DNA of 64,000 nt from Methanosarcina barkeri MS (GTDB taxonomy: Archaea > Halobacteriota > Methanosarcinia > Methanosarcinales > Methanosarcinaceae): assembly GCF_000970025.1 (NCBI RefSeq), contig NZ_CP009528.1, positions 3,397,168 to 3,461,167 on the forward strand, written 5' to 3'. The position numbers and the translations under genes were made by a program. This document shows, piece after piece, positions 49,788 through 58,620 of this stretch (positions are counted from its first letter, which is position 1; each line of letters starts with the position of its first letter). The notes below the pieces were generated by a model that was not told the DNA's origin, searched no databases, and saw only the letters and a list, made by a program, of their open reading frames with translations.

Positions 49788-50675
49788 TCATTTGAAAAGC
49801 AGGCTTGGAAAATCCAGATTATTTTTCTGAAATCCAGCAGCATTCCTGTGTCCTCCACCACCGTATTGCTGAGCAATTTCGGCACAATCGGGTGAATTTG
49901 GATTACTGGAATCAGATCTCAAGCTGAATACCAGCATATCCTCTACAGCCTGCCACATGATAGCAAGATCATATTCAGGCTTCCTGTAGATGAACTCCCC
50001 AAGCTCGGAGATATTTCCAGTAGTGTTTACAAGTCTGGATTTCCAGTTATGAAAAGTGCAATCCACCCCACGATCGAAAGCTTTCTGAAGCTTGTAGCTT
50101 TGAGCTTTGAGAAGCAATTCCCCGATAGATATCATATTATTTACAGTATCCTCATATTCCGGACCAAGAAGCACATCCCATATAATATCATCAGGGGTTT
50201 TCACCATCAGATTAAAGCCTGCGGTGAAAGCCCTGGTCTCAGGATATTCAAACCTCCACATATCCTTATCCCCAATATAGGCTACAGCTACAGGGGACGA
50301 GACATCTTCAGGATGTGCGAACTCCCATGTAAGTACACAGGCTGCCTTTTCAAGGGACCGAATACCCGGAATACTGTTTGAATTCCACAGGTCCGGGAAC
50401 TTCTCCACTGCGGTCTTATGATGATCAATCCATATCAGCTTAGACCCGCAAACCTTTACAAATTCATCCATTTTATCGCTGGTAAAGTCAACAAGCCATA
50501 CTTTTTCGGCTGCTTTTATCTCGCCCTCACTCCACGACTCTTTGCCATAATTTATAGCAACAAATTTGATGTCAAATTCATTCCGGTCATAGGAATTACC
50601 AGCAATAGCAGCTGCACAGCATCCGTCATTATCATCATGGTGATAAATTAAAATCGCGCGTTTATCATCTGTCAT
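49788..50675 (-). CDS. DHH/DHHA1 family phosphoesterase
   Basis: The 295-aa protein has the metal motifs YHHDDNDG (residues 11-18), VDFTSD, WIDHHKT (DHH motif, about 80-86) and the C-terminal DHHA1 signature GGGGHRNAAGF. Family members hydrolyse short oligonucleotides, cyclic dinucleotides or pyrophosphate-type substrates; the exact substrate cannot be told. It stands alone. Confidence 0.85.
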   Translation of the reverse strand: MTDDKRAILIYHHDDNDGCCAAAIAGNSYDRNEFDIKFVAINYGKESWSEGEIKAAEKVWLVDFTSDKMDEFVKVCGSKLIWIDHHKTAVEKFPDLWNSNSIPGIRSLEKAACVLTWEFAHPEDVSSPVAVAYIGDKDMWRFEYPETRAFTAGFNLMVKTPDDIIWDVLLGPEYEDTVNNMISIGELLLKAQSYKLQKAFDRGVDCTFHNWKSRLVNTTGNISELGEFIYRKPEYDLAIMWQAVEDMLVFSLRSDSSNPNSPDCAEIAQQYGGGGHRNAAGFQKNNLDFPSLLFK

Positions 50676-50944
50676 TTTCGATTCCCTATTATTTTATAGG
50701 ATTTCTTTCTCATATTTTCTGCTGCGAATTTAATCTCAGAATATATTTAAAGAAAGCCCAATGTGGAAGATGCCCAATTAAGTTATGACATGTAAAATAA
50801 AAATATTTTTAAATATCAAAATCAATATAATTATAATACAAGCCAAAAAGGGAATAAAGTTCAGTGAAAAACGGGGAGATTAAAAACCCTGCAGGCTTAG
50901 TCTGTGATTTTGTGAAAAATCCTTTGGAGAATCGAGGTAACATA

Positions 50945-51310
50945 ATGAAGGGAGGCGACAAGACGAAAGAATATTGCAATATATGCGGTCGGGAATTGCT
51001 AGAAGACGTGCTGGTCGTTGATACCAGCCAGGATATGAAACCAATAAAATTCAAGGACGTTCACGGGGATAAGTCCGATCTGATATGTATTGAGTGTGCA
51101 ACTGAGTCGGTTGAGAATCCACCCTTCTTATGTTCGAGATGCGGCCAGCCAGTCGAATTCGGTGAGCACTTCTATGTATTAAAAATTGGAACCGTAAAAC
51201 CCAGTGGTCCCAAGGTGGACTTTAAAAAAATATCCTCAGACGATAAATGTATCTGCGTTATCTGTTACGAAGAACTCATGAGCCCTGAAGAGAAAGAAGA
51301 AAGAGACTAA
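50945..51310 (+). CDS. Zinc-ribbon protein, function unknown
   Basis: The ATG at 50945 (MKGGDKTKEYCNICGREL) follows GAGGT by about 7 nt; the frame is also open from 50864. Three cysteine pairs appear: CNIC, CIEC, CSRC, then CICVIC near the end, enough for two zinc sites. A short linker (VLKIGTVKPSGPKVDFKK) separates them. Its position next to cydAB could mean a redox link, but nothing in the sequence proves it. Confidence 0.7.
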   Translation: MKGGDKTKEYCNICGRELLEDVLVVDTSQDMKPIKFKDVHGDKSDLICIECATESVENPPFLCSRCGQPVEFGEHFYVLKIGTVKPSGPKVDFKKISSDDKCICVICYEELMSPEEKEERD

Positions 51311-51414
51311 ACGAATAAATTTATCTCTAAACTTTTTTCCTACTTTGTCCTTAATTTATAGTCCCTGAACAAAAATCAGGGTCAAACACTGAGATAATCA
51401 ACGTATATGGAAAA

Positions 51415-51442
51415 GAGCAGAACTGACTTTTCAGTTTTGCTC
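51415..51442. terminator. Bidirectional hairpin between zinc-ribbon gene and cydB
   Basis: GAGCAGAACTGA-CTTT-TCAGTTTTGCTC is a 12-bp stem with one G-T pair. T-rich sequence follows on the plus strand, so it suits the zinc-ribbon gene best. Confidence 0.6.
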
Positions 51443-51611
51443 ATATTGTTTTTATTATTCTTAACTTTTCTTTTAGTTTTTATACGTGTTTCTTCAAAGT
51501 ATCCATGTTTTGGGATATTTAGCAAAGGATAGTATTTTCATTTTTTCAAAGATAAAGTGAAAAAAGAAAGAAAAGAAGGAAAAGAAAAAATAAAAGACAA
51601 AAGAAAGCAGG

Positions 51612-52661
51612 TTAGTACTCTACATGATCTGTTTCTTTTATCTTTTCCCTGAACAGGGTATATGCCCATAGCTGATAGATGATGATTATGGGCACGAATA
51701 CCAATGCTGCTCCTAGCATGACGCTCAGAGTCATGTGGCTTGATGCAGCCTCAAAGATGTCTATTCCATATTCAGAAGAAACTGAGGACTTAAGCATGTA
51801 AGGATAGATACTTGCAAGCCCGCTTTCAACAACGAAAAGAAACGCCAGGAGATTGCTGCAAAAGGCAGGGAATATCTTGTCCTTTTTTGCAAAAAACACA
51901 GCAAGAACAGCTGTCACTACCGCAAGAACTGGCAATAAGTACAGAGCTGGCATGGCTGAATAGTTGGTTGTAAAACCTTCTATACCCATAAAGGAATATG
52001 CCAGATAGACCAGAGCAAGTACGAGTACGATAAGAGTACTTTTCTTTGCCAGATCACCTGCTTTTGCAGCTATGGCTCCTTCAGTTTTGACATTGATCCA
52101 GAGCGCACCTGAAGTAACACTCATAAGCACGAATAAGACACCGCCTATCAATGCATATGGGCTGAAGAGTCCAATAAGGGTACCTATATAAACACCTCCT
52201 GAAGCAATTTCGAGCCCCTTGAAGAAGTTCGCAAATGCAACTCCCAGGACCAGAGAAATCAGCAGGCTTCCAGCAAACCATCCCCACATAAGGATTTTTT
52301 GTATTTGGGGATTCTCATCCTTGTGAAGATATTCTATGGAAATTCCCCTTGCAATTAAGCCGATAAGCAGCAACATCATGGGAAGATACAGGAAAGTAAA
52401 CATCTTCGAGAATACCAGAGGGAATGCAGCAAATGTTCCACCTGCAGCCAGGATAAGCCATACCTCATTGCCACCCCAGAAAGGACCAACAGAACTCTGG
52501 ATTTGCATCCTCTGGGCCTTATCTGTGGCAATAAAAGGTACCAGAAGGCCTGCTCCGAGGGAAAAAGAGTCAACAATAAAGTAAACTCCCCATATTACAC
52601 ACCACAGGAAGAACCAGATAATAGCAAGCATATCATGAGTAAGAAAATCGAACATATTCAC
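51612..52661 (-). CDS. cydB: Cytochrome bd oxidase subunit II
   Basis: The 349-aa protein has about nine membrane segments. It shows CydB features: WCVIWGVYFIVDSFSLGAG near the start, then GPFWGGNEVWLILAAGGTFAAFP (conserved Trp/Glu region, quoted in part). It stabilises the oxidase with CydA. Its start overlaps the cydA stop by 4 bp. Confidence 0.93.
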   Translation of the reverse strand: MNMFDFLTHDMLAIIWFFLWCVIWGVYFIVDSFSLGAGLLVPFIATDKAQRMQIQSSVGPFWGGNEVWLILAAGGTFAAFPLVFSKMFTFLYLPMMLLLIGLIARGISIEYLHKDENPQIQKILMWGWFAGSLLISLVLGVAFANFFKGLEIASGGVYIGTLIGLFSPYALIGGVLFVLMSVTSGALWINVKTEGAIAAKAGDLAKKSTLIVLVLALVYLAYSFMGIEGFTTNYSAMPALYLLPVLAVVTAVLAVFFAKKDKIFPAFCSNLLAFLFVVESGLASIYPYMLKSSVSSEYGIDIFEAASSHMTLSVMLGAALVFVPIIIIYQLWAYTLFREKIKETDHVEY

Positions 52662-53974
52662 TCAACTCCTGTCGCATTGACCACGGTTTTCTTTATGAGG
52701 TATACCTCAAAGATAAGCAGGACCATATAAAATGTGCTTATAAGGCTAATACTTAACAAGACGTCTGATGTGGGAACCGATGATACACCATTAGCTGTCT
52801 TTAGCAAACCATAGACCATCCATGGCTGCCTTCCTACCTCAGCTACAATCCAGCCAGCAGTAATAGTAATATATGGAAGAGGAATAGACCATATTAGTAG
52901 CTTTAGATATTTTTTGGATGTGTATAGCTTGCCTGATTTTTGAAGATATAAGCCTAAAAGAGCCACTATGATGAACAGGGAACCCAGAATTGTCATCAAC
53001 CTGAAGCTCCAGAATATCATTTCTACAGGCGGTAATTCACCCTGAGGTAGCTGGTTAAGTCCTGTTATCGTTCCGCTAAAACTTCCTGTATACAGGAAAC
53101 TTGCAAGACCTGGAATTCCCAGCAGCTGAATACTATTGGAGCCTGTGCTTGAATCGGGTACCTGTATTAGATACATAGGCACTGAAGAGCCTGTTTCCCA
53201 TATCGCATCCATTGCCGCTCCTTTTGTAGGTTGAAGCGCAGCAACATATTGTGCATAACCGTGACCAAGAACTGGAAGCATGACTGCAGTAGCGAGTGCT
53301 ATGATAACTGCTATGCTAAAAGATTTTTTAAACACTTCATTGTTATTCCCTTTAAGGAAATGATACGCACAGATTCCCATTATCACGAATGAGGTCAACA
53401 GGTAAGCTGCAAGCAGAGTGTGTATCAGCATGTACCAAACATAGCCGTTCGTAATTAGAGCAATGAAATCTGTCATAACCACCTTGCTCCCGTCAGCAAC
53501 CATCTCATAGCCTACGGGATGCTGCATAAACCCGTTAGCAGTGATAATCCATAATGAAGATATGTTAGTACCTAGAGCGACCATCCACATGGAAAATGCC
53601 TTTAATTTCTGACGGTTATGGCCCAAGAATATCCATGCTCCAAGGAAAGTCCCTTCAAGGAAGAAAGCAAATAACGCTTCCATAGCTAAAGGTGGTCCAA
53701 AGACATCTCCCATGAATTCTGCATAGGCACCCCAGTTAGTACCTAACTGAAAAGTCAGTGTAATACCTGATACTAGACCTATTGCAAAGTTTATCTTGAA
53801 TATATTACCCCAGAAGTCAGCCATTTTTCGCCATGTTTCATCTTTGTTCCTGTAGTACATTGTTTCCATGACTGCCACTAATAATGCTAATCCCAAAGTT
53901 AGTGGAACAAATATGAAATGGAACGCAGCTGTTATGGCAAACTGAAGCCGACTTAATAAAAGCAATTCAATCAT
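52658..53974 (-). CDS. cydA: Cytochrome bd oxidase subunit I
   Basis: The 438-aa protein is the short-Q-loop form. Visible are the N-terminal LSRLQFAITAAFHFIFVPLT with the haem b595-ligand His, NFAIGLVSGITLTFQLGTNW, the proton-channel glutamates in MEALFAFFLEGTFLGAWIF, NGFMQHPVGYE, and EVGRQPWMVYGLL near the C-terminus. It reduces O2 to water at a quinol-type site; in a methanogen the likely role is oxygen removal, perhaps with methanophenazine. It lies downstream of a ferritin-like remnant and a Fur-type regulator. Confidence 0.94.
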   Translation of the reverse strand: MIELLLLSRLQFAITAAFHFIFVPLTLGLALLVAVMETMYYRNKDETWRKMADFWGNIFKINFAIGLVSGITLTFQLGTNWGAYAEFMGDVFGPPLAMEALFAFFLEGTFLGAWIFLGHNRQKLKAFSMWMVALGTNISSLWIITANGFMQHPVGYEMVADGSKVVMTDFIALITNGYVWYMLIHTLLAAYLLTSFVIMGICAYHFLKGNNNEVFKKSFSIAVIIALATAVMLPVLGHGYAQYVAALQPTKGAAMDAIWETGSSVPMYLIQVPDSSTGSNSIQLLGIPGLASFLYTGSFSGTITGLNQLPQGELPPVEMIFWSFRLMTILGSLFIIVALLGLYLQKSGKLYTSKKYLKLLIWSIPLPYITITAGWIVAEVGRQPWMVYGLLKTANGVSSVPTSDVLLSISLISTFYMVLLIFEVYLIKKTVVNATGVE

Positions 53975-54025
53975 TTATTACCCCTCGTTTTCCCTCGTTT
54001 TGTTACTTACTGCAAAGGATTATAT

Positions 54026-54133
54026 TTACGCTTGAAGCAAACCGATGTCTTCCATCCACGGCTTGCAGATATCATTTTCATGTTCAATCTCATCAGTGAG
54101 AACCTGAAGCAAAATGCTATATGTCACCGGATT
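54026..54133 (-). pseudogene. C-terminal remnant of a DPS-like/ferritin-like protein
   Basis: The minus strand between fur and cydA encodes NPVTYSILLQVLTDEIEHEN and then DICKPWMEDIGLLQA with a stop. ILTDE-EHE is the metal-binding C-terminal helix of archaeal DPS-like ferritins. No start is present and the frame breaks near 54150, so only a fragment remains. Confidence 0.6.
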
Positions 54134-54229
54134 TATATCTATGATCAGAATCTATATCTTTGACTATCTGAAGAATATACTATTGTACACCCGGATAACA
54201 TACTGTTTCCCCTTGATGTTCTGCTCAAG

Positions 54230-54757
54230 TTATGTTTCCTCAGACTCCTCAGACTCCTCAGACTCCTCAGACTCCTCAGACTCCTCAGACTCCTCAGATT
54301 CCTCAGACTCCTCAGATTCCTTAGACCCCTCAGATTCCTTAGGCTCCTCAGATTCCTTAGATTCCTTACATTTCTTACATACACCATAGAAGTTAGTGCT
54401 CGTTGAAACAATAGTAAATCCTTCAATTTCCTCAGCTATCTTCATCGAATAATCCAACAATTGTTCCGAATTGAAATCCTCCATCCTTCCACATTCCCGG
54501 CAGATAAGATGGTGATGTGGAATGAAATTTGCTTCAAATCTTGAGACTCCTTTTACATTCACCTCCTCCAGTAAACCTTTCTCCGTAAGGAATTTGAGAT
54601 TTTTATATACGGTAGCCTTGCTTATACGCGTCAGTTTTTTTCTAACCCCATCATAAACTTCGTCTACAGTGGGATGACCATCATGGTCGCGCAAGAAAGC
54701 AAGTATTTCGACTCTCTGGTTTGTGTATTTCATGTCAGCTTTCTCTGTGGGCTTCAT
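54230..54757 (-). CDS. Fur/PerR-family regulator with Ser-Glu repeat tail
   Basis: The 175-aa protein has a winged-helix domain (NQRVEILAFLRDH, SKATVYKNLKFLTEKGLLEE), the metal-binding HHHLICRECGR and a second cysteine pair CKKC near residue 125. The normal protein would end around residue 128. Beyond it lies a tail of about 48 residues, mostly Glu-Ser-Glu triplets, coded by a 9-bp tandem repeat. It is divergent from nothing and reads toward cydAB, so it probably controls the oxidase and the former ferritin in response to peroxide or iron. Confidence 0.85.
   Translation of the reverse strand: MKPTEKADMKYTNQRVEILAFLRDHDGHPTVDEVYDGVRKKLTRISKATVYKNLKFLTEKGLLEEVNVKGVSRFEANFIPHHHLICRECGRMEDFNSEQLLDYSMKIAEEIEGFTIVSTSTNFYGVCKKCKESKESEEPKESEGSKESEESEESEESEESEESEESEESEESEET
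54234..54366. repeat. 9-bp tandem repeat inside the fur 3' end
   Basis: CAGACTCCT recurs about seven times perfectly and then with single changes (CAGATTCCT, TAGACCCCT). It keeps the frame because the unit is 9 bp. Copy number should vary between strains. Confidence 0.9.
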
Positions 54758-54819
54758 TACCGTCCACCTAAATTACCTGTGAAAGCAGGTTTACTTAGAT
54801 ATACAGGATATCTATTACT

Positions 54820-54868
54820 AAATGATATTTATTATTATTTAACAATTACTATCATTTTATATAGTTTT
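54820..54868 (-). promoter_or_regulatory. Fur promoter with candidate operator
   Basis: The minus strand reads AAAAAACTATATAAAATGATAG: a TATA box joined to TATCATTT/AAATGATA, an 8-bp inverted repeat with a 22-nt AT-rich spacer. Its place at and after the TATA box would suit an autoregulatory Fur/PerR-type site. The rest of 54758-55072 shows no gene. Confidence 0.4.
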
Positions 54869-55072
54869 TTATTCAGAGAAGCCTCGTAACTGCTTTCTTT
54901 TCCTAGTACCGTAGTTTGCAGTTTTCCCCACTAAAAGTACAGCTAAAGAACAGTAATTTTGGATAGAACCTGCCAGAGCAAGATTGTACGCTATTTCAAT
55001 AAAATATACAGTTTCCTGCAACCTTATTTTGAATTTAATAGGATTCGTTAACTAATAAACTTCTGAACCAAC

Positions 55073-56320
55073 CTACACCCCTGTACTATATCTAAGGATT
55101 GCGGCAATTCCTCCAAAAGCTATCATAAGTTGAGAGCCTTCGTCGAAATCCGTTGATACAAAAGCAGTCCTTGCATTGCCTTTATCAGCGAGTTCTGAAA
55201 GTTCACCAACGATATCAGTAGCATCCGTGACTTCAAGTGCAGAACCACATTCAGGACAATTTCCAGCCGCAGGAACAGCTTCATTGGACTTCCATTTTCT
55301 TGTTCTTTTATTTTCATATCCGCAAACACTGCATTTGAGAGTTACTCTTTCAGATCGCAGGTCTTCAGAAAGTAAAAGCACATCAACTGCCTTTAGTTCA
55401 AGATTTGCCCGTACATGGTCTTCTCCATAGGAGACTTTACCAGACTCAGTAGCGAGTTCTTTAAAAAACATTTTCATATCGTTCTTTTGCTTAATTAGAT
55501 CAATACCCTGGAGAGTATCCTCTGCTGCATTTATTAACTCAGAAAAACCTGATTCATCCGTATATCCTGTATCGAACAATCCAAGAACCTTTTTCTGAAG
55601 CTCATAATGTAGGAACCCACTTTCACTGAACTCTTCTTTAGTTGGGGAATGCCCTCCTATAAGAATGCCTTTAAGTTCGGATGGCTCCACTTCAAGAAAT
55701 GTCTCACTTGCAGCATCCCCTATTCTCTTATAAAAATCATGAATAGCAATACGCCTGAGCTGTTCAAAACGATGTGCACTCTGCCCCCCTTTTCTTTGTT
55801 TTCCAGGGACAGTAGAGTGGAGATGCTTAATAACTTCAGTTTGCCTGCCTACAAGCATACCGATAGTTGCTTCTCTTAAATCTAGAAGTATAAGCCCATA
55901 AGTACTGCATTCTCGGAGCATTTCCTCAAGGAGCTCAAGATAAAAAACGGAGTCACAGCGATATATGTAATCTAGAACAGGTTCCGGAGGAATGAGAACT
56001 TCATTTAACATGCCTGTCCTGTTAGCTCCGGTGTTGATAATTCCTGCAAAATAAACTATCCCGTTTTCCGGTATTTTGTTAAGAGATCTTAACTTTGCCA
56101 ACAAAAAATCAAGTGCTCCCTGTACATTATTGCTGGAAAGTTTAGACTTAATACCCGAAGCTTGTTCATGTTCCTCTCTCAAATGAGTTATAACATCTGA
56201 AATCTGTTTATTAGGAGGAATATAAAGTGAAATTAATTCTGTGCTCTTCCCACTTTTATTTTTTAGAATCTCAAGCTTCTTTTTTAATACATATTTTTCA
56301 TATGTACAGTATTCAGCCGT
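55073..56320 (-). CDS. Second archaeal release factor 1 (aRF1 paralogue), start codon apparently ACG
   Basis: Homology with aRF1 begins at 56320: AEYCTYEKYVLKKKLEILKN, TELISLYIPPNKQ, then the known domains. The GGQ motif is intact (GKQRKGGQSAHRF), as is YxCxxxF (YRCDSVF) and a C-terminal zinc site (CSVCGYE, CPECG). NIKS is changed to GIKS. From the ACG at 56320 the length is 415 aa, the family norm, and GGGGGA lies 7 nt before it, so ACG most likely replaced ATG. Upstream in frame is ATG-AGA-TAG (56341-56333), and downstream no ATG/GTG/TTG occurs until TTG at 56182, which would lose about 46 residues. It may be barely expressed, use ACG, or be a fresh pseudogene. Confidence 0.8.
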   Translation of the reverse strand, partial: TAEYCTYEKYVLKKKLEILKNKSGKSTELISLYIPPNKQISDVITHLREEHEQASGIKSKLSSNNVQGALDFLLAKLRSLNKIPENGIVYFAGIINTGANRTGMLNEVLIPPEPVLDYIYRCDSVFYLELLEEMLRECSTYGLILLDLREATIGMLVGRQTEVIKHLHSTVPGKQRKGGQSAHRFEQLRRIAIHDFYKRIGDAASETFLEVEPSELKGILIGGHSPTKEEFSESGFLHYELQKKVLGLFDTGYTDESGFSELINAAEDTLQGIDLIKQKNDMKMFFKELATESGKVSYGEDHVRANLELKAVDVLLLSEDLRSERVTLKCSVCGYENKRTRKWKSNEAVPAAGNCPECGSALEVTDATDIVGELSELADKGNARTAFVSTDFDEGSQLMIAFGGIAAILRYSTGV

Positions 56321-56336
56321 TTCAACTTCCCCCTAT

Positions 56337-56430
56337 CTCATAAAAATGCAACTCAGTTGTTATGGTAAAATAAAGTCGACTTAATGGTTGAAGATCTCAA
56401 AAAGCAATTCAACCATTCGTTATACCTTGT
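56337..56430 (-). pseudogene. Decayed copy of the cydA 5' end
   Basis: The minus strand ATGGTTGAATTGCTTTTT...TTAAGTCGACTT.ATTTTACCATAACAACTG matches the first 60 bp of cydA (ATGATTGAATTGCTTTTATTAAGTCGGCTTCAGTTTGCCATAACAGCTG) in pieces, with a 14-bp insertion. AACAAGGTATAACG before it resembles the cydA ribosome-binding region. It ends where the aRF1 gene begins. Confidence 0.55.
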
Positions 56431-57133
56431 TTTTTATTTGTATCAGGCAATTATGGAAAGAACAGGGTTCATGGGCATTATATGTCCATGAACCGTTGCA
56501 CGCGATCAATATTTGCACCGAAGCGAGTTGAGATCTTCCATCACAGCCTCACTTTCTGGTGCCCGTTTTTGCTGATCCATCCGTTTTTTCTTGGTGGCAT
56601 AAATCCATTCGCTTTAATCCATTCGTTTTAATATTCTCTTATTCGTGGGGTTACAACCTACAATTATTCCTAAACTTATTTAAAATAAATTATATGAAAA
56701 ATTGGTTCTGAACAAATAATATTTCCAGGTCAAATGTTTTGTTAGCAAACAACATTTAAATATTAATTATGATTTCAAATTTTTTCAGATACTCGGTTGA
56801 AGATCTCATATTCCACAGTACTGATTTTCAAATCAAATATTGTCTGATAGCGTTTTTAAGCAGATTCAAGTAATTTGGACTTTTAATAGCACTTAGAACC
56901 TATCCAAAAAGTATTGTGACTTACTTTGTGACTTATTTTGTTACTTACTTTGCGACTTACTTTATATTTACAGCTAGCAGTTTCATACTCAGATTGGTAT
57001 TGGGTATTACAGACCGATAGTAACTTTACTATATGCATTGACTTTCGGATAGGCTCATAATCATCTTCATTTTCGACTCTGTCGATTTACTTATGTCCTT
57101 TTGGTCACTGTCTCTTTAGCCAACACAATAAAT
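56431..57133. other. Spacer with hairpin and coding-like fragment
   Basis: GGTTCATGG-GCATTATATGT-CCATGAACC (56466-56494) is a perfect 9-bp stem. On the minus strand around 56500-56575 a short frame reads MDQQKRAPESEAVMEDL and, after a one-base shift, GANIDRVQRFMDI, which suggests a decayed small protein. GACTTACTTTGTGACTTACT-type repeats lie at 56918-56970. No intact gene. Confidence 0.4.
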
Positions 57134-58066
57134 TTATTGAACAACAGCGTAGACGAACGACTTCAGGCTATCAACTATTCTATTTTTATTTATTCCTTGA
57201 AAATAGGCTTTTTTACAATCTTCAATGGTTACATTGCATACCTGTGTAAATCCACGCTGTGTAAGGAATGCATCAACTGTTCCTTCCTTGATACCGAACT
57301 TAAACGGTTCTCCCAGCTGTGACATTTGATTCCGAATATTTCTCCCCGCCTCAAGTTTAGAACTTCCATCAACTGCAGATTGGGGAAAATAATCAAAAAG
57401 AATGCTACTGTTCTTTCCTGAGTTCTTTACAATAAAGGATAGGATTTCATCTACCACCTTTGGCTGAAGATACATTAAGAGCCCTTCCATCAGGAAAAGA
57501 GTCTTAACGTGCCGGATATATCCCACGTTTATCAACCTTTGACCAAAGTCTTCAGTTTCTAAATTGCAAGGGACATAGACAACATGACCTGGCAAACTGC
57601 CAAAGATCGTTCTTATTTTTTCCATTTTTACATTTTGTGTAGCAGGATGGTCTACCTCAAAAGTTTTGATCTTCTCCAGTCCTTCGATCCGATAAGCACG
57701 TGAATCATATCCTGCACCTAATATAACCAGTTGCTCAATACCTTCATCGATTGATTTTTTCACAAAATCATCAAAAAATCTGACTCTAGCAACGATTGAG
57801 TTATTTCTTCCCGGAAAAAATCTGTCCAGTTGCTCCTGCATTATTTTTGCCTCATCTGGATGGTGAACTCCCCACTCCAAAACCTCCGGGTTGATGAAAT
57901 AGACTGCATATGGGTCATAACAAATTCGTTCGTCTTTGGGCTTCTGCGATTCAAAGTATCTGACAAGTAAAACGCCCATGGCTGTCTTGCTGCCTGGTCC
58001 TGTTATTTCCTTAAACATTTTGTTCATATTGTTGAACTCTTTCTCTGTATTCTCAGGTATTTCCAT
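57134..58066 (-). CDS. SAM-dependent methyltransferase, leucine carboxyl methyltransferase-like family
   Basis: The 310-aa protein has the SAM motif VILGAGYDSRAYRI (about residues 117-130), followed by TFEVDHPATQ, VYVPCNLET and FLMEGLLMYL. This set is typical of the LCM/PpmJ family of bacterial and archaeal O-methyltransferases. The substrate is unknown. It is a single gene with 550 bp of spacer upstream. Confidence 0.82.
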   Translation of the reverse strand: MEIPENTEKEFNNMNKMFKEITGPGSKTAMGVLLVRYFESQKPKDERICYDPYAVYFINPEVLEWGVHHPDEAKIMQEQLDRFFPGRNNSIVARVRFFDDFVKKSIDEGIEQLVILGAGYDSRAYRIEGLEKIKTFEVDHPATQNVKMEKIRTIFGSLPGHVVYVPCNLETEDFGQRLINVGYIRHVKTLFLMEGLLMYLQPKVVDEILSFIVKNSGKNSSILFDYFPQSAVDGSSKLEAGRNIRNQMSQLGEPFKFGIKEGTVDAFLTQRGFTQVCNVTIEDCKKAYFQGINKNRIVDSLKSFVYAVVQ

Positions 58067-58509
58067 ACATAAGATTCCCCTTTATTATCTGTTCATTTAA
58101 AGTCAACATTAATCGATTTTTCAAATTAAAAATTTATCTTTTGTTTAGGATTAAATGGTTGTTTGATAAACCAAACAAAATTTAGTAGGGTCAAATCCAA
58201 TTTTAGGAGACAAGGATAGATAATCTACCACTTTTGATAATATTCTCGAGAAAATTCAAAATTGCAAAGTTTTGAAGTAAAAGTTATGTATAATTTCAAC
58301 TAACCAATTTTACGATTTTTAAATTACATTCTGGAATTTATATCGCAGATAAAACTATTATATTAACGATACTAAACAATTCTGAAGATACGTCTAACAA
58401 ACTGGCTGCGCTTACATCAAACATGAAATTGCTTTTGGTTTTATGACAAATAGTTCCATATTCTTCAATGCCTTTTTTGATAATATCTCCGTTTGTAAAA
58501 ATGGATGTT

Positions 58510-58595
58510 AGAACTAAAGAAATTTAGAACTAAAGAAATTTAGAACTAAAGAAATTTAGAACTAAAGAAATTTAGAACTAAAGAAATTTAGAACT
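58510..58595. repeat. 16-bp tandem repeat, five copies
   Basis: AGAACTAAAGAAATTT recurs five times without interruption and ends 26 bp before the next methyltransferase start, so it lies in the promoter or leader. The spacer 58067-58509 shows nothing else. Confidence 0.88.
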
Positions 58596-58620
58596 ATTGA
58601 TATTCTAAAAGTGGTTAGAT

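Noticed and set aside
54114-54389. Plus-strand ORF with repeated SSD
   Set aside because: It is the antisense of the Ser-Glu repeat tail of the Fur gene.
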